Assembly (NCBI GenBank): GCA_965230795.1 | Contig: OZ246020.1 | Location: 3,286,001-3,350,000, forward strand | Reading direction: 5' to 3' | DNA from: PZPK01 sp965230795 | GTDB lineage: Bacteria; Pseudomonadota; Gammaproteobacteria; Pseudomonadales; Oleiphilaceae | Length of the DNA stretch: 64,000 nucleotides | In this document: piece after piece, positions 7,278 to 16,847 of the stretch | Position numbering within the stretch: position 1 is the first letter of the stretch | How the letters are laid out: each line of letters begins with the position of its first letter | Program-made: the position numbers and the translations under genes | The notes under the pieces: generated by a model | Databases searched by the model: none | Told to the model about the DNA's origin: nothing | Seen by the model: the letters and a program-made list of their open reading frames with translations, nothing else

Positions 7278-8840
7278 TTAGCCTAAAGGCTTCATATGCG
7301 GGAACAGGATGACATCCTTGATCGTCGGACTGTCCGTAAACAACATCACCAGACGGTCAATCCCGATCCCTTCACCTGCAGTCGGCGGCATGCCATATTC
7401 CAAGGCGCAAATGTAGTCCGCATCGTAGTGCATGGCTTCATCGTCGCCTGCATCCTTTTCTTCCACCTGCTTGCGGAAGCGCTCGGCCTGGTCTTCGGCG
7501 TCGTTCAGCTCGGAGAAGCCGTTTGCCAATTCACGTCCGCCCACGAAGAATTCGAAACGGTCAGTGATGAACGGGTTATCATCGTTGCGACGCGCCAGCG
7601 GTGACACTTCCCAGGGGTACTCGGTTATAAAGGTAGGCTGATCCAGCTTTTCTTCTGCCGTAGCCTCAAAGATTTCACATAGCCACTTGCCTGCGCCCCA
7701 GGTGGACTGTTTATCTTCTTCGCGAATACCAACCTGACGGCCGTAAGCGATCATCTGTTCCAGATTGGCCTCAGCGTTGTTAATGACATTGGCGTCGAAT
7801 TCCGGATTGTATTTGAGCACCGCCTCAGTCATTGACAGGCGCTCAAAGGGCTTGGCGAAATCATAGACGGTCTCGCTCACCACGTTGCCTTCAGCATCTT
7901 TTTGCGTGGCCTTGATATCCGTTGTGCCCAGTACGTCCTGCGCCAGAGTACGCAGCATGTCTTCAGTCATATCCATCAGGTCATGGTAGGTGGCATAGGC
8001 CTGATAAAACTCGATCATGGTGAATTCCGGATTATGCCGCGTCGACAAACCCTCATTACGGAAATTCCGGTTGATTTCAAATACTCGCTCGAATCCACCG
8101 ACCACCAGTCGTTTCAGATACAGTTCCGGTGCAATACGCAGATACATGCCGATATCGAGTGCGTTGTGGTGCGTCTCGAAGGGCTTGGCTGTGGCGCCAC
8201 CAGGAATGGTTTGCAACATGGGCGTTTCCACTTCCATGAAGTTGCGATCACTCAGATACTTACGCATGCCCTCAATAATTTTTGAGCGCATCATAAACAG
8301 GTCGCGGGTGTCCTGGTTGATAATCAGATCAACATAACGCTGACGATACTTGGTTTCCTGATCCGCCAAACCATGAAACTTGTCCGGCAGGGGCCGCAGC
8401 GCCTTGGTCAGAATAATCAGGTCTTCGGCCGAACCTACATTAACGTAAAGCTCGCCTTTGCCGGATTTATGCAGAGCACCACGCACGCCAACAATATCGC
8501 CCAGATCGAAGCGGCTGCGGTACTGGACTTCCTTCTGGATATCCTTGGGAACGTAAAACTGGATCGCACCCGAAGCGTCACTGATCTTTGCAAAGGGTCC
8601 GCGCTGAAACATGATGCGACCCGCAACCGATACCTGATGATCCAGTGCTTCCAGGGCGTCCTTGGTTTCTTCTCCAAACTTTTCCAGCAGGTCAGCTGAC
8701 AAATCCTTGCGCTCAAAATCGTTACGGTGGCCTTTGGCCGGACAGCCCTCGCGGAGCTCCTTGAGTTTGTTGCGACGCTCCGTGATCAGTCGGTTCTCAT
8801 CTTCAGGGCTCACGGTCGTGTTTTCGTTGGACATAGTCAT
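7278..8840 (-). CDS. lysS: Lysyl-tRNA synthetase, class II
   Basis: 520 residues with the anticodon-binding OB fold at about 75-180 (VAGRIMFQRGPFAKISDASGA). The class II core carries motif 2 (FRNEGLSTRHNPEFTMIEF) and motif 3 (GIGIDRLVMLF with ILFPHMKP at the end). It charges tRNA-Lys. It lies 89 bp behind prfB, the same order as in E. coli and many gammaproteobacteria, so both are likely on one transcript. Confidence 0.97.
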   Translation of the reverse strand: MTMSNENTTVSPEDENRLITERRNKLKELREGCPAKGHRNDFERKDLSADLLEKFGEETKDALEALDHQVSVAGRIMFQRGPFAKISDASGAIQFYVPKDIQKEVQYRSRFDLGDIVGVRGALHKSGKGELYVNVGSAEDLIILTKALRPLPDKFHGLADQETKYRQRYVDLIINQDTRDLFMMRSKIIEGMRKYLSDRNFMEVETPMLQTIPGGATAKPFETHHNALDIGMYLRIAPELYLKRLVVGGFERVFEINRNFRNEGLSTRHNPEFTMIEFYQAYATYHDLMDMTEDMLRTLAQDVLGTTDIKATQKDAEGNVVSETVYDFAKPFERLSMTEAVLKYNPEFDANVINNAEANLEQMIAYGRQVGIREEDKQSTWGAGKWLCEIFEATAEEKLDQPTFITEYPWEVSPLARRNDDNPFITDRFEFFVGGRELANGFSELNDAEDQAERFRKQVEEKDAGDDEAMHYDADYICALEYGMPPTAGEGIGIDRLVMLFTDSPTIKDVILFPHMKPLG

Positions 8841-8929
8841 TCCCGGTAGTAAAGTTGCTCAGCACCCTGGTTGATACAGGGCCCTCAGTATTCATCATTC
8901 ATTGCCTGCAAGGACAGCACGCGACGTGC

Positions 8930-10028
8930 TTACAGCCCCTGTTTCAGACTCGCCTCGATAAAGGGATCCAGATCCCCATCCAGCACGGCATTGCAGTTAC
9001 TGGTTTCGACACTGGTACGCAGATCCTTGATTCGAGAGGAGTCGAGTACATAAGACCGAATCTGGCTTCCCCAGCCGATGTCGGACTTGCTTTCTTCCAG
9101 CGCCTGCGCCGCCTCATTGCGCTTCATCATTTCCAGCTCATACAGTTTTGCCCGCAGTTGCTGCATGGCCTTGTCCTTGTTCTGATGCTGGGAGCGCTGA
9201 TTCTGACACTGCACCACAATGCCGGAGGGCTCGTGGGTAATTCGAATCGCCGAGTCCGTGGTGTTAACATGCTGGCCCCCGGCGCCAGAGGAACGATAGG
9301 TATCGATGCGCAGATCCGCCGGATTGATCTCGATTTCGACGTTGTCATCAATTTCCGGCGACACAAATACCGACGCGAAGGAAGTGTGACGGCGGTTACC
9401 GGAATCGAAGGGTGATTTACGCACCAGACGATGAACACCGGTTTCCGTGCGCAACCAGCCAAAGGCATATTCACCAGTGAATTGGATGGTGGCACTCTTG
9501 ATACCTGCCACCTCGCCATCTGACACTTCAATCAATTCGGTCTTGAAGCCTTTCTTCTCGCCCCAGCGCAGGTACATGCGCAGCAGCATGTTGGCCCAGT
9601 CCTGGGCCTCTGTGCCCCCGGAACCCGCCTGAATATCCAGATAGGCATTGTTGGCATCCATGTCTCCGGAAAACATGCGTCGAAACTCAAGCGTTTCCAG
9701 CTGGGCACTCAGCGACTCCAGCTCGGATTCCACTTCACTAACGCCATCAGCGTCCTGCTCTTCCACAGCCATGTCGAGCAGTTCCTGAGCGTCGGACAGT
9801 CCGGTTTCAAGCTTGAGTATGGTTTCGACAACGGCCTCGAGGCTGGAACGCTCGCGGCCAAGTGCCTGGGCATTGTCAGGGTCATCCCAGACGGAAGGAT
9901 CTTCCAGTTCGCGCGTGACTTCTACCAGACGTTCCTGCTTGGTATCGAAGTCAAAGATACCCCCTAAGCGTGCTGACACGCTCCTGCATATCTTTGATCT
10001 GCTGTACGATAGGATTAACTTCTAACAT
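8930..10028 (-). CDS. prfB: Peptide chain release factor 2 (programmed +1 frameshift)
   Basis: The gene is in two frames. Frame zero starts at ATG 10028 (MLEVNPIVQQIKDMQERVST) and stops at a UGA at codon 26 (9951-9953). The rest runs from there in the +1 frame to 8930. The joined protein of about 365 residues has the release-factor layout, with the SPF tripeptide (RKSPFDSGNRR) that reads stop codons and the GGQ loop (SSGAGGQHVNTT) that triggers hydrolysis. RF2 reads UGA and UAA, so low RF2 favours the shift and makes more RF2. An annotation starting only at the downstream frame (9979) would miss the true N-terminus. Confidence 0.96.
9951..9968 (-). promoter_or_regulatory. RF2 +1 frameshift signal
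   Basis: On the minus strand it reads CTT AGG GGG TAT CTT TGA C. The elements are a Shine-Dalgarno-like AGGGGG three bases before the slippery CTT, the in-frame UGA, and a C in the next position. This is the same signal as in E. coli prfB. Confidence 0.95.
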
Positions 10029-10226
10029 TGAATTCTGTATTCCCCGGACTTGGCTGAAAGGCGCGTATTCTATATGAATCCCGCCCCTTCGGCTAGCATG
10101 CCAGACGGCCAAATCACTGGGGATCGGGCGTGTTTTTCAAGGTACTGCTGTTGCCATTCAACATACCCGCGACGTATGCTCCTCGCAGCGCTTAACCGTC
10201 GATACCAAAGGTCTCATTCCCAGCCC

Positions 10227-12104
10227 ATGTCTGACCAGGATTCCCCCCTCACGTTATCCCAGTCCAGCTTCGTTCCGGCACAACATTTTCCAACTCTGGG
10301 TTTGCTGCTGATTCTGACCCTGATTTTATCGATCATTTACCTGCAAGCCGCCGACGGCCCTTTTCTGCTGGATGATAAGGCCAATATCGTTTTTAACTCT
10401 GGACTGGAGATAAGCGAACTGAGTCCTTCGTCGATTGCTCAGGCGGCCACATCCATGTCAGAAACCTTCAGCGGCCGCAATCCCTGGCTGAATCGTCCGT
10501 TAGCCTACGTCAGCTTCGGACTCAATAACTATTTTGCGGAAGCGCCCCGCTGGGCCATGAAAGCCACCAATATCGTGCTGCATGGTCTGATTGGTCTGCT
10601 GGTGTACACACTGGTGTTCTATCTGGCCCGGGGCTTTTTGGCCGACCGGGGTAATCCGGTTGAAAACGCTTCGCCCCACTGGATTGCCCTGTGGTCAGCC
10701 GCGGCCTGGCTGTGCCACCCGCTGATGGTCAGTACCGTCCTGTATACCGTTCAGCGCATGACTCAGCTGTCCATGCTGTTTTCCCTGCTTGCACTCATTG
10801 TGTTTGTGCGCGCCCGAATACGTTTAATGACCACAAACGCTCGCTTGTGGCCATCCATCCTGCTGATAGCCTTGCTGACCACACTCGCCTTTCTCAGCAA
10901 GGAAAATGGCGTACTGGTGGTGTTACTGTGTGCAGTGATCGAAGTCTGCGTGTTTCGGGGTCGCTTTGCCGTGACCTGTCCAAACAGCAAACGTCGCCTT
11001 GTCTACGCTTCGCTGGCGCTTCCCTTGGTATTGCTCGTGCTTTATCTGGGCCATTATTACTTCAAACTGGATGAGGCCATTCTCAACTACCGACTGTTCT
11101 CCGCCCCCGAACGCACGCTCACGCAAATCCCCATCCTGCTGGATTATCTGCGCTGGCTGATTCTGCCAACACCCGCGGATCTGGGCTTTCTGCATGACCA
11201 TGCCCGCATCAGTCATTCCCTTATCGACCCGCCTTACACACTGATCAGTCTGCTAATCTGGATCGCCATGGCGTTTGCATGCCTGCTGCTGTGGCGGCGC
11301 CACCAGACTGTGCCCGCCTTTGCCCTGCTGTGGTTCCTGGCTGCACATGTGCTGGAATCGACAGTCATTCCGCTGGAGCTGGTGTTTGAACATCGTAATT
11401 ATCTGCCCTATGTCGGACCCATATTTGCTCTGGTCTACTACTCGCAGTTTTTGTGGAGCAGATTGTCTGACAAAGCCTTCCTGCAGCGCTGCTTTCCCTT
11501 TGTGCTGTTTGTTGTGCTGCCCTTCTCGCTCAGTGCTGAACGCATCAATCACTGGCGTAGTGATGCTGCACTGTTGAAGCACTGGGCGCAGATCAACGCC
11601 GAATCTCCCCGATTCTGGGCCAAGCTTGCAGATGCCAGTCTGCAAAGCAGGCAATACGACAACGCCCGCCTGGCCTTGAAAGAAGGCTGGAAACACTATC
11701 CTCAGGACGCCGGCTTCGGGCTGGCACAGATCACCTTGCACTGCATGCAGGTCGCTGCGCTGAATCAGCATGACCTCGGTAAACTGGTACATCAAACAAA
11801 CACGGCACTACAACTGTTGCCAGCTACGGCATATGAACGCAGTCAATTTGAAAACTTTATTCAGCAGTGTCCTTCGACGCTGGAGATCATACATCCGCTA
11901 TATCAGACAGGCACCACCTCGCCGGCACGCCGAATCGCCGCCAAGAGTCACTATATGCTGGCGCACGTGGCACTTCGTAGCGACCAGATCGCTGAGGCGA
12001 TTGCCCACTTTGAAGCGGTGCTGCAGCACGACGCCAATGCACACATCGCGGCGAAAAAGCTTGAACAGCTCCGGGCCCACCCCTCATCGGAGAAAGCAAA
12101 CTAG
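10227..12104 (+). CDS. Multi-pass membrane protein with C-terminal TPRs (GT-C/TMTC-like)
   Basis: From ATG 10227 the product is 625 residues (the frame is open back to 10050, but that part looks non-coding). A first helix (PTLGLLLILTLILSIIYLQA) is followed by a loop with GPFLLDDKANI, the paired acidic residues typical of polyprenol-dependent GT-C glycosyltransferases. About nine further helices follow, and the final 170 residues hold TPR-like helices (WAKLADASLQSRQYDNARLA and YMLAHVALRSDQIAEAIAHF). Bacterial relatives are annotated as TPR or O-mannosyl-transferase-like proteins without known substrate. It is divergent from prfB and stands alone. Confidence 0.7.
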   Translation: MSDQDSPLTLSQSSFVPAQHFPTLGLLLILTLILSIIYLQAADGPFLLDDKANIVFNSGLEISELSPSSIAQAATSMSETFSGRNPWLNRPLAYVSFGLNNYFAEAPRWAMKATNIVLHGLIGLLVYTLVFYLARGFLADRGNPVENASPHWIALWSAAAWLCHPLMVSTVLYTVQRMTQLSMLFSLLALIVFVRARIRLMTTNARLWPSILLIALLTTLAFLSKENGVLVVLLCAVIEVCVFRGRFAVTCPNSKRRLVYASLALPLVLLVLYLGHYYFKLDEAILNYRLFSAPERTLTQIPILLDYLRWLILPTPADLGFLHDHARISHSLIDPPYTLISLLIWIAMAFACLLLWRRHQTVPAFALLWFLAAHVLESTVIPLELVFEHRNYLPYVGPIFALVYYSQFLWSRLSDKAFLQRCFPFVLFVVLPFSLSAERINHWRSDAALLKHWAQINAESPRFWAKLADASLQSRQYDNARLALKEGWKHYPQDAGFGLAQITLHCMQVAALNQHDLGKLVHQTNTALQLLPATAYERSQFENFIQQCPSTLEIIHPLYQTGTTSPARRIAAKSHYMLAHVALRSDQIAEAIAHFEAVLQHDANAHIAAKKLEQLRAHPSSEKAN

Positions 12105-12212
12105 ACGTGCATCAAGCACAAAAAAACAAACTGTGCTGGAAACGTGACCTGACATAATTTATGAACTACTTTTAAGGGCATATGATCTGCGTTGAGAGGG
12201 ATGATAAAACGC

Positions 12213-14474
12213 ATGGATATGATCGAAAAATTTTCCCGCTTGCATCGTGAGTTAACGAAGCAAACTCGATCAAGGGGCTTTAACGAATTACCGATTGCCC
12301 TGCGTGTTGAAAGGCTGATGACGCTCTGTGCCAAATCATTGAGGGTGCAGAGGGTGAGTCTGTGGTCCATCAATCCGCAACACAGTGCCATTACCTGCGA
12401 GTGCCTGTTTCTCGCGAATGAGGCACGTTTCGAATCCGGAGCCATGCTGCACCGGGATGATTTCCCTGACTATTTCTCGGCACTGTTAACCAATCGCCTG
12501 ATTGACGCCAACGACGCACGCGAAGATCCCCGAACCCGGGAATTTGCGCAAAGCTATCTAAAACCTCTCGACATTTTTTCCATGCTGGATGCCCCGGTCT
12601 TTTCTCAGGGCGAACTCTATGGGGTGGTGTGTATTGAACATACGGGAGAGCAACGAGAATGGGATATTGCCGAAATGTCCTTTGCAGCAGCGGTCGCCGA
12701 TACCATTACCCTGATCAATGAACAACAGGCCTGGCTCAATACCCAGGATCGCCTGCAGGTGCTGGAACAGGCGGACAGTCTGACATCCCTGGAAAACCGC
12801 CGTTTTTTCAATCAGCGCCTGCTCAGTGATCTGGAATCCCATCCCCAGGACAACTCCCGTACCCTTATGGTCCTGGGACTCGATCACTTTACTGACCTGA
12901 ATGATCAACATGGTTCCATGGCTGCCGACAGTGTCCTGCAGGTACTGGCCGATCGCTACCGTCTGCTGTCGCGTCGCCACAACCTTACCGTTGCCCGGCT
13001 CGGCGGTGATCAATTTGCGTTCTGGGTGCAACGCTTTGTACCGGAAGCCAAACTCGACGAACTGATTGGCAAAATTCAACAGGCCACAGCGAAGCCGATT
13101 TCCTTGGCGAATGGCAGCGAAGTAACCATTGAAGCCAGCATGGGTATTGCCGTGTATCCGAATCAGGACGTCGACATCACCGATCCGATTCGCTGCGCCG
13201 AATTGGCACTGCAACGCTCCAAAAAAACCCATCGTGGCCAAAGCTGCTTTTTCCTGCCCGGTTGGGTGAGTGAACTGCAGTCCCGACAAACCCTCGAAAA
13301 AGAACTGCGCCAGGCATTTGAACAACGCCAATATGTGGCCTTTTATCAACCCATCGTCAATGCAGCAACGGGTCATGTGGCCGGTATTGAAGCACTGGTT
13401 CGCTGGCAACACCCGGAACGGGGACTGGTCCCGCCTTTCGGTTTTCTGCCATTACTGGCGGAAATGGGCCTGATGGAAAAACTGGGCGACTACATGCTCG
13501 ATCTGGCCTGCGCTGACCTCAAAAAACTGCAGAAAAAAGGCTTTGATCTGGAGTGGGTGGCGGTCAATCTATCCTCTGAACAGCTGTACAGTTCTCAACT
13601 GGTTGAGTCCATCGAAACCGTTCTCAAACGCCACAATCTGGACAGTGCCTTTCTGCAACTGGAAGTCGTGGAAGAACTCTTCAGCCAGGATTCAGAGTTG
13701 ATCAGCAGCAAGCTTCAGGCCCTGTCAGAGCTGGGTATCAGTCTATCTATAGACGACTTCGGCACCGGCTATTCGTCGCTGTCACGACTCAAACATCTAC
13801 CGGTATCCAAGCTCAAGATAGACAAATCCTTCGTAGACGGTTTACCGGCATCCGACGACGATATCTGCATCAGTCGCTCGATCATTGGGCTCGCGAAAGG
13901 CATGGAAGTGGACATTGTTGCCGAGGGCGTGGAACGCATGGAACAGGCACAATGGCTGCTGGACCACGGCTGCGATTACATTCAGGGTTACTATTTTTCC
14001 AAACCCCTGCCCTTTGATGAACTGGTTGCCTACATTCGTCGCGCAAACCAGCACGAAACCAAGGAAGATGGCGGTTTCGCCATTGATATGAAAGGCGACG
14101 TCCTCGACATTTGTATCTACGGACACTGGACAGGCAATACTGTCGCGGAGTTTTATCAGGAAATCGACAATCATCTGGATCGAAAACGACGCGGCCAGGG
14201 AGAAGAACGTAAAGCGGCCATTTATGATATGCGCCGCTTCGCTGTGGCACCAAAGGAAGTGCAGATTATCGCCCGCGAAAACACCCAGGCGCTGATGCAA
14301 AGAGGCCTGGACTGCGAAGCCTTTATTGTCGGTGATTCAGACTTGATCCGGTATCAGGTGGAACTGATGGCCCCACAGGATCCGAATTTCAAATTTCGTT
14401 TTTTCAGTGGCCGTGACGAAGCCATCGACTGGCTCGACGAGGAAGGCTTCGCTCTCAAGGACAAGGTGTCCTAG
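12213..14474 (+). CDS. GAF-GGDEF-EAL protein with an extra C-terminal domain
   Basis: About 753 residues from ATG 12213, which has GAGAGGG 12 bases upstream (ATG 12201 abuts that site). Domains: GAF at about 15-175, GGDEF at about 195-350 with GGDQF in place of GGDEF, EAL at about 365-610 and a tail at 620-750. The EAL site is complete by eye: EALVRW, VNLSSEQ, LEVVEE, DDFGTGYSS, KIDKSF and VAEGVE. It is therefore probably a c-di-GMP phosphodiesterase whose GGDEF is inactive or regulatory. The tail (ICIYGHWTGNTVAEFYQEID, AIYDMRRF, GRDEAIDWL) looks like a STAS/SpoIIAA-like alpha/beta domain, an unusual fusion partner. Confidence 0.88.
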   Translation: MDMIEKFSRLHRELTKQTRSRGFNELPIALRVERLMTLCAKSLRVQRVSLWSINPQHSAITCECLFLANEARFESGAMLHRDDFPDYFSALLTNRLIDANDAREDPRTREFAQSYLKPLDIFSMLDAPVFSQGELYGVVCIEHTGEQREWDIAEMSFAAAVADTITLINEQQAWLNTQDRLQVLEQADSLTSLENRRFFNQRLLSDLESHPQDNSRTLMVLGLDHFTDLNDQHGSMAADSVLQVLADRYRLLSRRHNLTVARLGGDQFAFWVQRFVPEAKLDELIGKIQQATAKPISLANGSEVTIEASMGIAVYPNQDVDITDPIRCAELALQRSKKTHRGQSCFFLPGWVSELQSRQTLEKELRQAFEQRQYVAFYQPIVNAATGHVAGIEALVRWQHPERGLVPPFGFLPLLAEMGLMEKLGDYMLDLACADLKKLQKKGFDLEWVAVNLSSEQLYSSQLVESIETVLKRHNLDSAFLQLEVVEELFSQDSELISSKLQALSELGISLSIDDFGTGYSSLSRLKHLPVSKLKIDKSFVDGLPASDDDICISRSIIGLAKGMEVDIVAEGVERMEQAQWLLDHGCDYIQGYYFSKPLPFDELVAYIRRANQHETKEDGGFAIDMKGDVLDICIYGHWTGNTVAEFYQEIDNHLDRKRRGQGEERKAAIYDMRRFAVAPKEVQIIARENTQALMQRGLDCEAFIVGDSDLIRYQVELMAPQDPNFKFRFFSGRDEAIDWLDEEGFALKDKVS

Positions 14475-14502
14475 GACTGGTCCGGGTGCAACGCCAGAAT
14501 CC

Positions 14503-15318
14503 TTAGTGCAGTTCCAGCCATTGACGCATGGATTCTGCGGTTTCGGCCCAGTTCTTTTCAAAAAGAATTTCGTGAAGTACACCGTCCAGCACCTGACGCT
14601 GGCAGGACGCATTGTCGAGCGCGGCGTGAAACTCTTCACTGACCCACGGCTCCACCAGCTTGTCTTCAGCGCCATGCCAGATACCCACCGGTATACCAAT
14701 CTGCTTCGCCTCGGCCTTGACCCGCTTGATCGTGCGCAGATACTCCACGAACCAGCGCGCCGTCACCTGACCATGCGTATGCGGATCGTTGACATAGGAT
14801 TCAACGATATCGGGGTTGCCACATACGATGGAGGCGTCAATATCATTGGTAATAGCCAACCGGGGAACCCATCGACTCATGGCCTGACTCAACCATACTT
14901 TGAGACGCGGGACCGGATACGACACATCAGTGGCAGGCCCGCTCAATGCTGCCGCACGAAAACGCCGGGGATATTCAAGCATATGCAATACCCCAATCAT
15001 CCCGCCCATCGAGTGTCCGAGCAGGTACTGGTGCTCCTGATCGATGCTGACGCGCAGATTCTCCAAATCCCGGGCGTAATCAGACCAGCGTTGCACATGC
15101 CCGCGAGTGCCCTCGGATTTGCCATGGCCGCGGTGATCGTGGGCATGGACTTCGTAGCCCTTGGCTGCCAGCCAATTGGCCAGATCATGATAGCGACCGG
15201 CATGTTCACTCCAGCCGTGGGACAGGACTATAGCGCTATGGGCCTGATTGGGAATCCAGCGATAGGTATTGAGCTCCAGGCCATCTTCGGCACGACGGCG
15301 TTCTTCGAAAAACTGCAT
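14503..15318 (-). CDS. Alpha/beta hydrolase, monoacylglycerol lipase / lysophospholipase type
   Basis: 271 residues. The oxyanion region is VLSHGWSEHAGRY, followed by HDHRGHGKSEGTRGHVQRW. The nucleophile elbow is GHSMGG (Ser at about 105), and the later acid and His lie in GIPVGIWHGAEDKLVEP and VLHEILFEK. This is the serine hydrolase_4 pattern of monoglyceride lipases and PldB-like enzymes. No signal peptide is present, so it is cytoplasmic. The substrate cannot be set from sequence. It converges with the preceding gene. Confidence 0.85.
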   Translation of the reverse strand: MQFFEERRRAEDGLELNTYRWIPNQAHSAIVLSHGWSEHAGRYHDLANWLAAKGYEVHAHDHRGHGKSEGTRGHVQRWSDYARDLENLRVSIDQEHQYLLGHSMGGMIGVLHMLEYPRRFRAAALSGPATDVSYPVPRLKVWLSQAMSRWVPRLAITNDIDASIVCGNPDIVESYVNDPHTHGQVTARWFVEYLRTIKRVKAEAKQIGIPVGIWHGAEDKLVEPWVSEEFHAALDNASCQRQVLDGVLHEILFEKNWAETAESMRQWLELH

Positions 15319-15575
15319 CCATCATTCCTTGCTTGTTTTGATTGTTATTGGATTTTTCTGGCCCGCCGAAATCAGATCCGCAGGCCGGGACAGTCTAAAG
15401 GACTCCACCGAAAAGATCAGCCCTTATCCCCCGAATGGGTGAGCAAAACTTATTTGATTGGGAGGCCCGAAATCAACGCGATAAAAACCAATGCCAACCC
15501 ACAAACGTATCGCCTGTGGTATTCTGCGCGCCTGATTCAATTCAAAGCTGCAGACACAGATAGAGGATGTAATAC

Positions 15576-16028
15576 ATGGCAAAAATCCAGATCCTGGTGG
15601 GAACGGTGATGGGAACAGCTCAGGGCGTCGCCGAGTTCCTGCAAAAAGAGCTGTGCAATGATCACGATGTGGAGGTGAACCTGGAGCCAACCATCGCCGA
15701 CCTGACCCGGGACGAGAACGAGTTTCTGGTATTTTGCACATCCAATACCGGAAGTGGCGATCTGCCCGACAATATTTTGCCTTTGTATGTGGGACTTAAA
15801 AACGAGTTCCCGCGTATTGCCTATCGCCAGTACGCCCTGATCAACCTGGGCGACAGCTCCTACCCTACTTTTGGTCAGGCAGGACATGACCTGGATGCAG
15901 CGCTTCAGGATATCGGCGCAGCACCTGTCGCCGACACATTGACGATCGACGCCACCGCCGAACGCTATCCGCAAAAAGTGGCTCTGGATTGGCTGCGCCC
16001 GCTTGTCAACGCGCTGAACAGTAACTGA
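15576..16028 (+). CDS. Flavodoxin, MioC-like
   Basis: 150 residues, a single flavodoxin domain. The FMN phosphate loop is VGTVMGTAQGVAEFL (T-x-x-G-T form), with CTSNTGSGDLPDN and LINLGDSSYPTFGQAG for the isoalloxazine loops. It carries electrons to reductase partners. A TAGAGGATG ribosome region precedes the ATG. The CbiM-like permease gene starts 11 bp downstream, suggesting one operon. The electron acceptor is unknown. Confidence 0.88.
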   Translation: MAKIQILVGTVMGTAQGVAEFLQKELCNDHDVEVNLEPTIADLTRDENEFLVFCTSNTGSGDLPDNILPLYVGLKNEFPRIAYRQYALINLGDSSYPTFGQAGHDLDAALQDIGAAPVADTLTIDATAERYPQKVALDWLRPLVNALNSN

Positions 16029-16039
16029 AGGGCTGAGCT

Positions 16040-16702
16040 TTGAACCTCAGCGCGGCCCTGTTTTCACCCGGCTGGTATATCGGCTTTAACCTGATGTTTG
16101 CCGCCTTGCTGGTGCTGTCACTGTTTTTCATCCACTGGCAACAGCTGCTGCGTGACACCGGTCTGCAACACCGCCTCGGTATCGCTCTGGTAGCCGTCAT
16201 CATTATCTGGTCCATGCGCGCCGGCATCTCCGAGGGCCTTGGCATACACTTTTTTCTGATCACCGCGGTTCATCTGGTATTCGGCTGGCAACTGGCAATA
16301 TGGGTCATCGCGCTGGCTCTGCTCGGGATGGTCTGGATCGGCAAAGAGGTGTGGCAGGGTATCGGAATCAACGCTTTTGTTTCCGCCATCGTACCCATGC
16401 TCTGTACCTATACGCTTTGGCGTATTCAGGAAGCCAGGCAACTCTACAATCCCTTTGCCTTCATCTTCCTGGTCTGTTTTCTCGGCGCCATCATATCGGT
16501 GATTGCCAGCGGACTCTTGCTGACCTGGTTACTGTGGGCTTCGGATGCCTACTCGCTGGAGGACATCTATGAACAATTCTGGATATATGTGCCCCTCATC
16601 GCCCTGCCCGAAGCGACGATCAATGGCATCATTATCACCGGACTGATCGTCTACCGGCCCCACTGGGTGCGTTTTTTTGATCCGGAAAAATATTACAAAT
16701 AA
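16040..16702 (+). CDS. CbiM-like energy-coupling-factor permease component, orphan
   Basis: 220 residues with about six membrane helices and the CbiM-type N-terminal and central patterns (GLGIHFFLITAVHLVFGWQLA, GIGINAFVSAIVPMLCTYTL, ALPEATINGIIITGL). CbiM family members are the substrate-binding membrane part of cobalt or nickel ECF transporters. Here no CbiN, CbiQ or CbiO gene is near, which is common for gammaproteobacterial copies; some solitary CbiM-type proteins are reported to transport alone. The start is TTG at 16040, set by GAAGGG seven bases upstream. Confidence 0.8.
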   Translation: MNLSAALFSPGWYIGFNLMFAALLVLSLFFIHWQQLLRDTGLQHRLGIALVAVIIIWSMRAGISEGLGIHFFLITAVHLVFGWQLAIWVIALALLGMVWIGKEVWQGIGINAFVSAIVPMLCTYTLWRIQEARQLYNPFAFIFLVCFLGAIISVIASGLLLTWLLWASDAYSLEDIYEQFWIYVPLIALPEATINGIIITGLIVYRPHWVRFFDPEKYYK

Positions 16703-16847
16703 CGCTGAGCGCCGGCAGCGTCTGATAGCAAGCCGCAAGCCTTGGAGCAATCCAGGCATACCAGGGAATGTCTGCCAATTCAGAGCAGAATTCAAAGCCC
16801 TATCTATACTAAGAATTATCGATTAGATAATACGGCAGGAATTGCTG

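Noticed and set aside
8930..9979. prfB as a truncated or frameshifted pseudogene
   Set aside because: The exact programmed frameshift signal explains the two frames.
12558..13412. Minus-strand open frame of 284 codons opposite the GAF-GGDEF-EAL gene
   Set aside because: Shadow of a well-supported gene; no domain.
14407..15609. Plus-strand open frame of 400 codons opposite the hydrolase
   Set aside because: Antisense shadow spanning the hydrolase and both flanking gaps; composition not protein-like.
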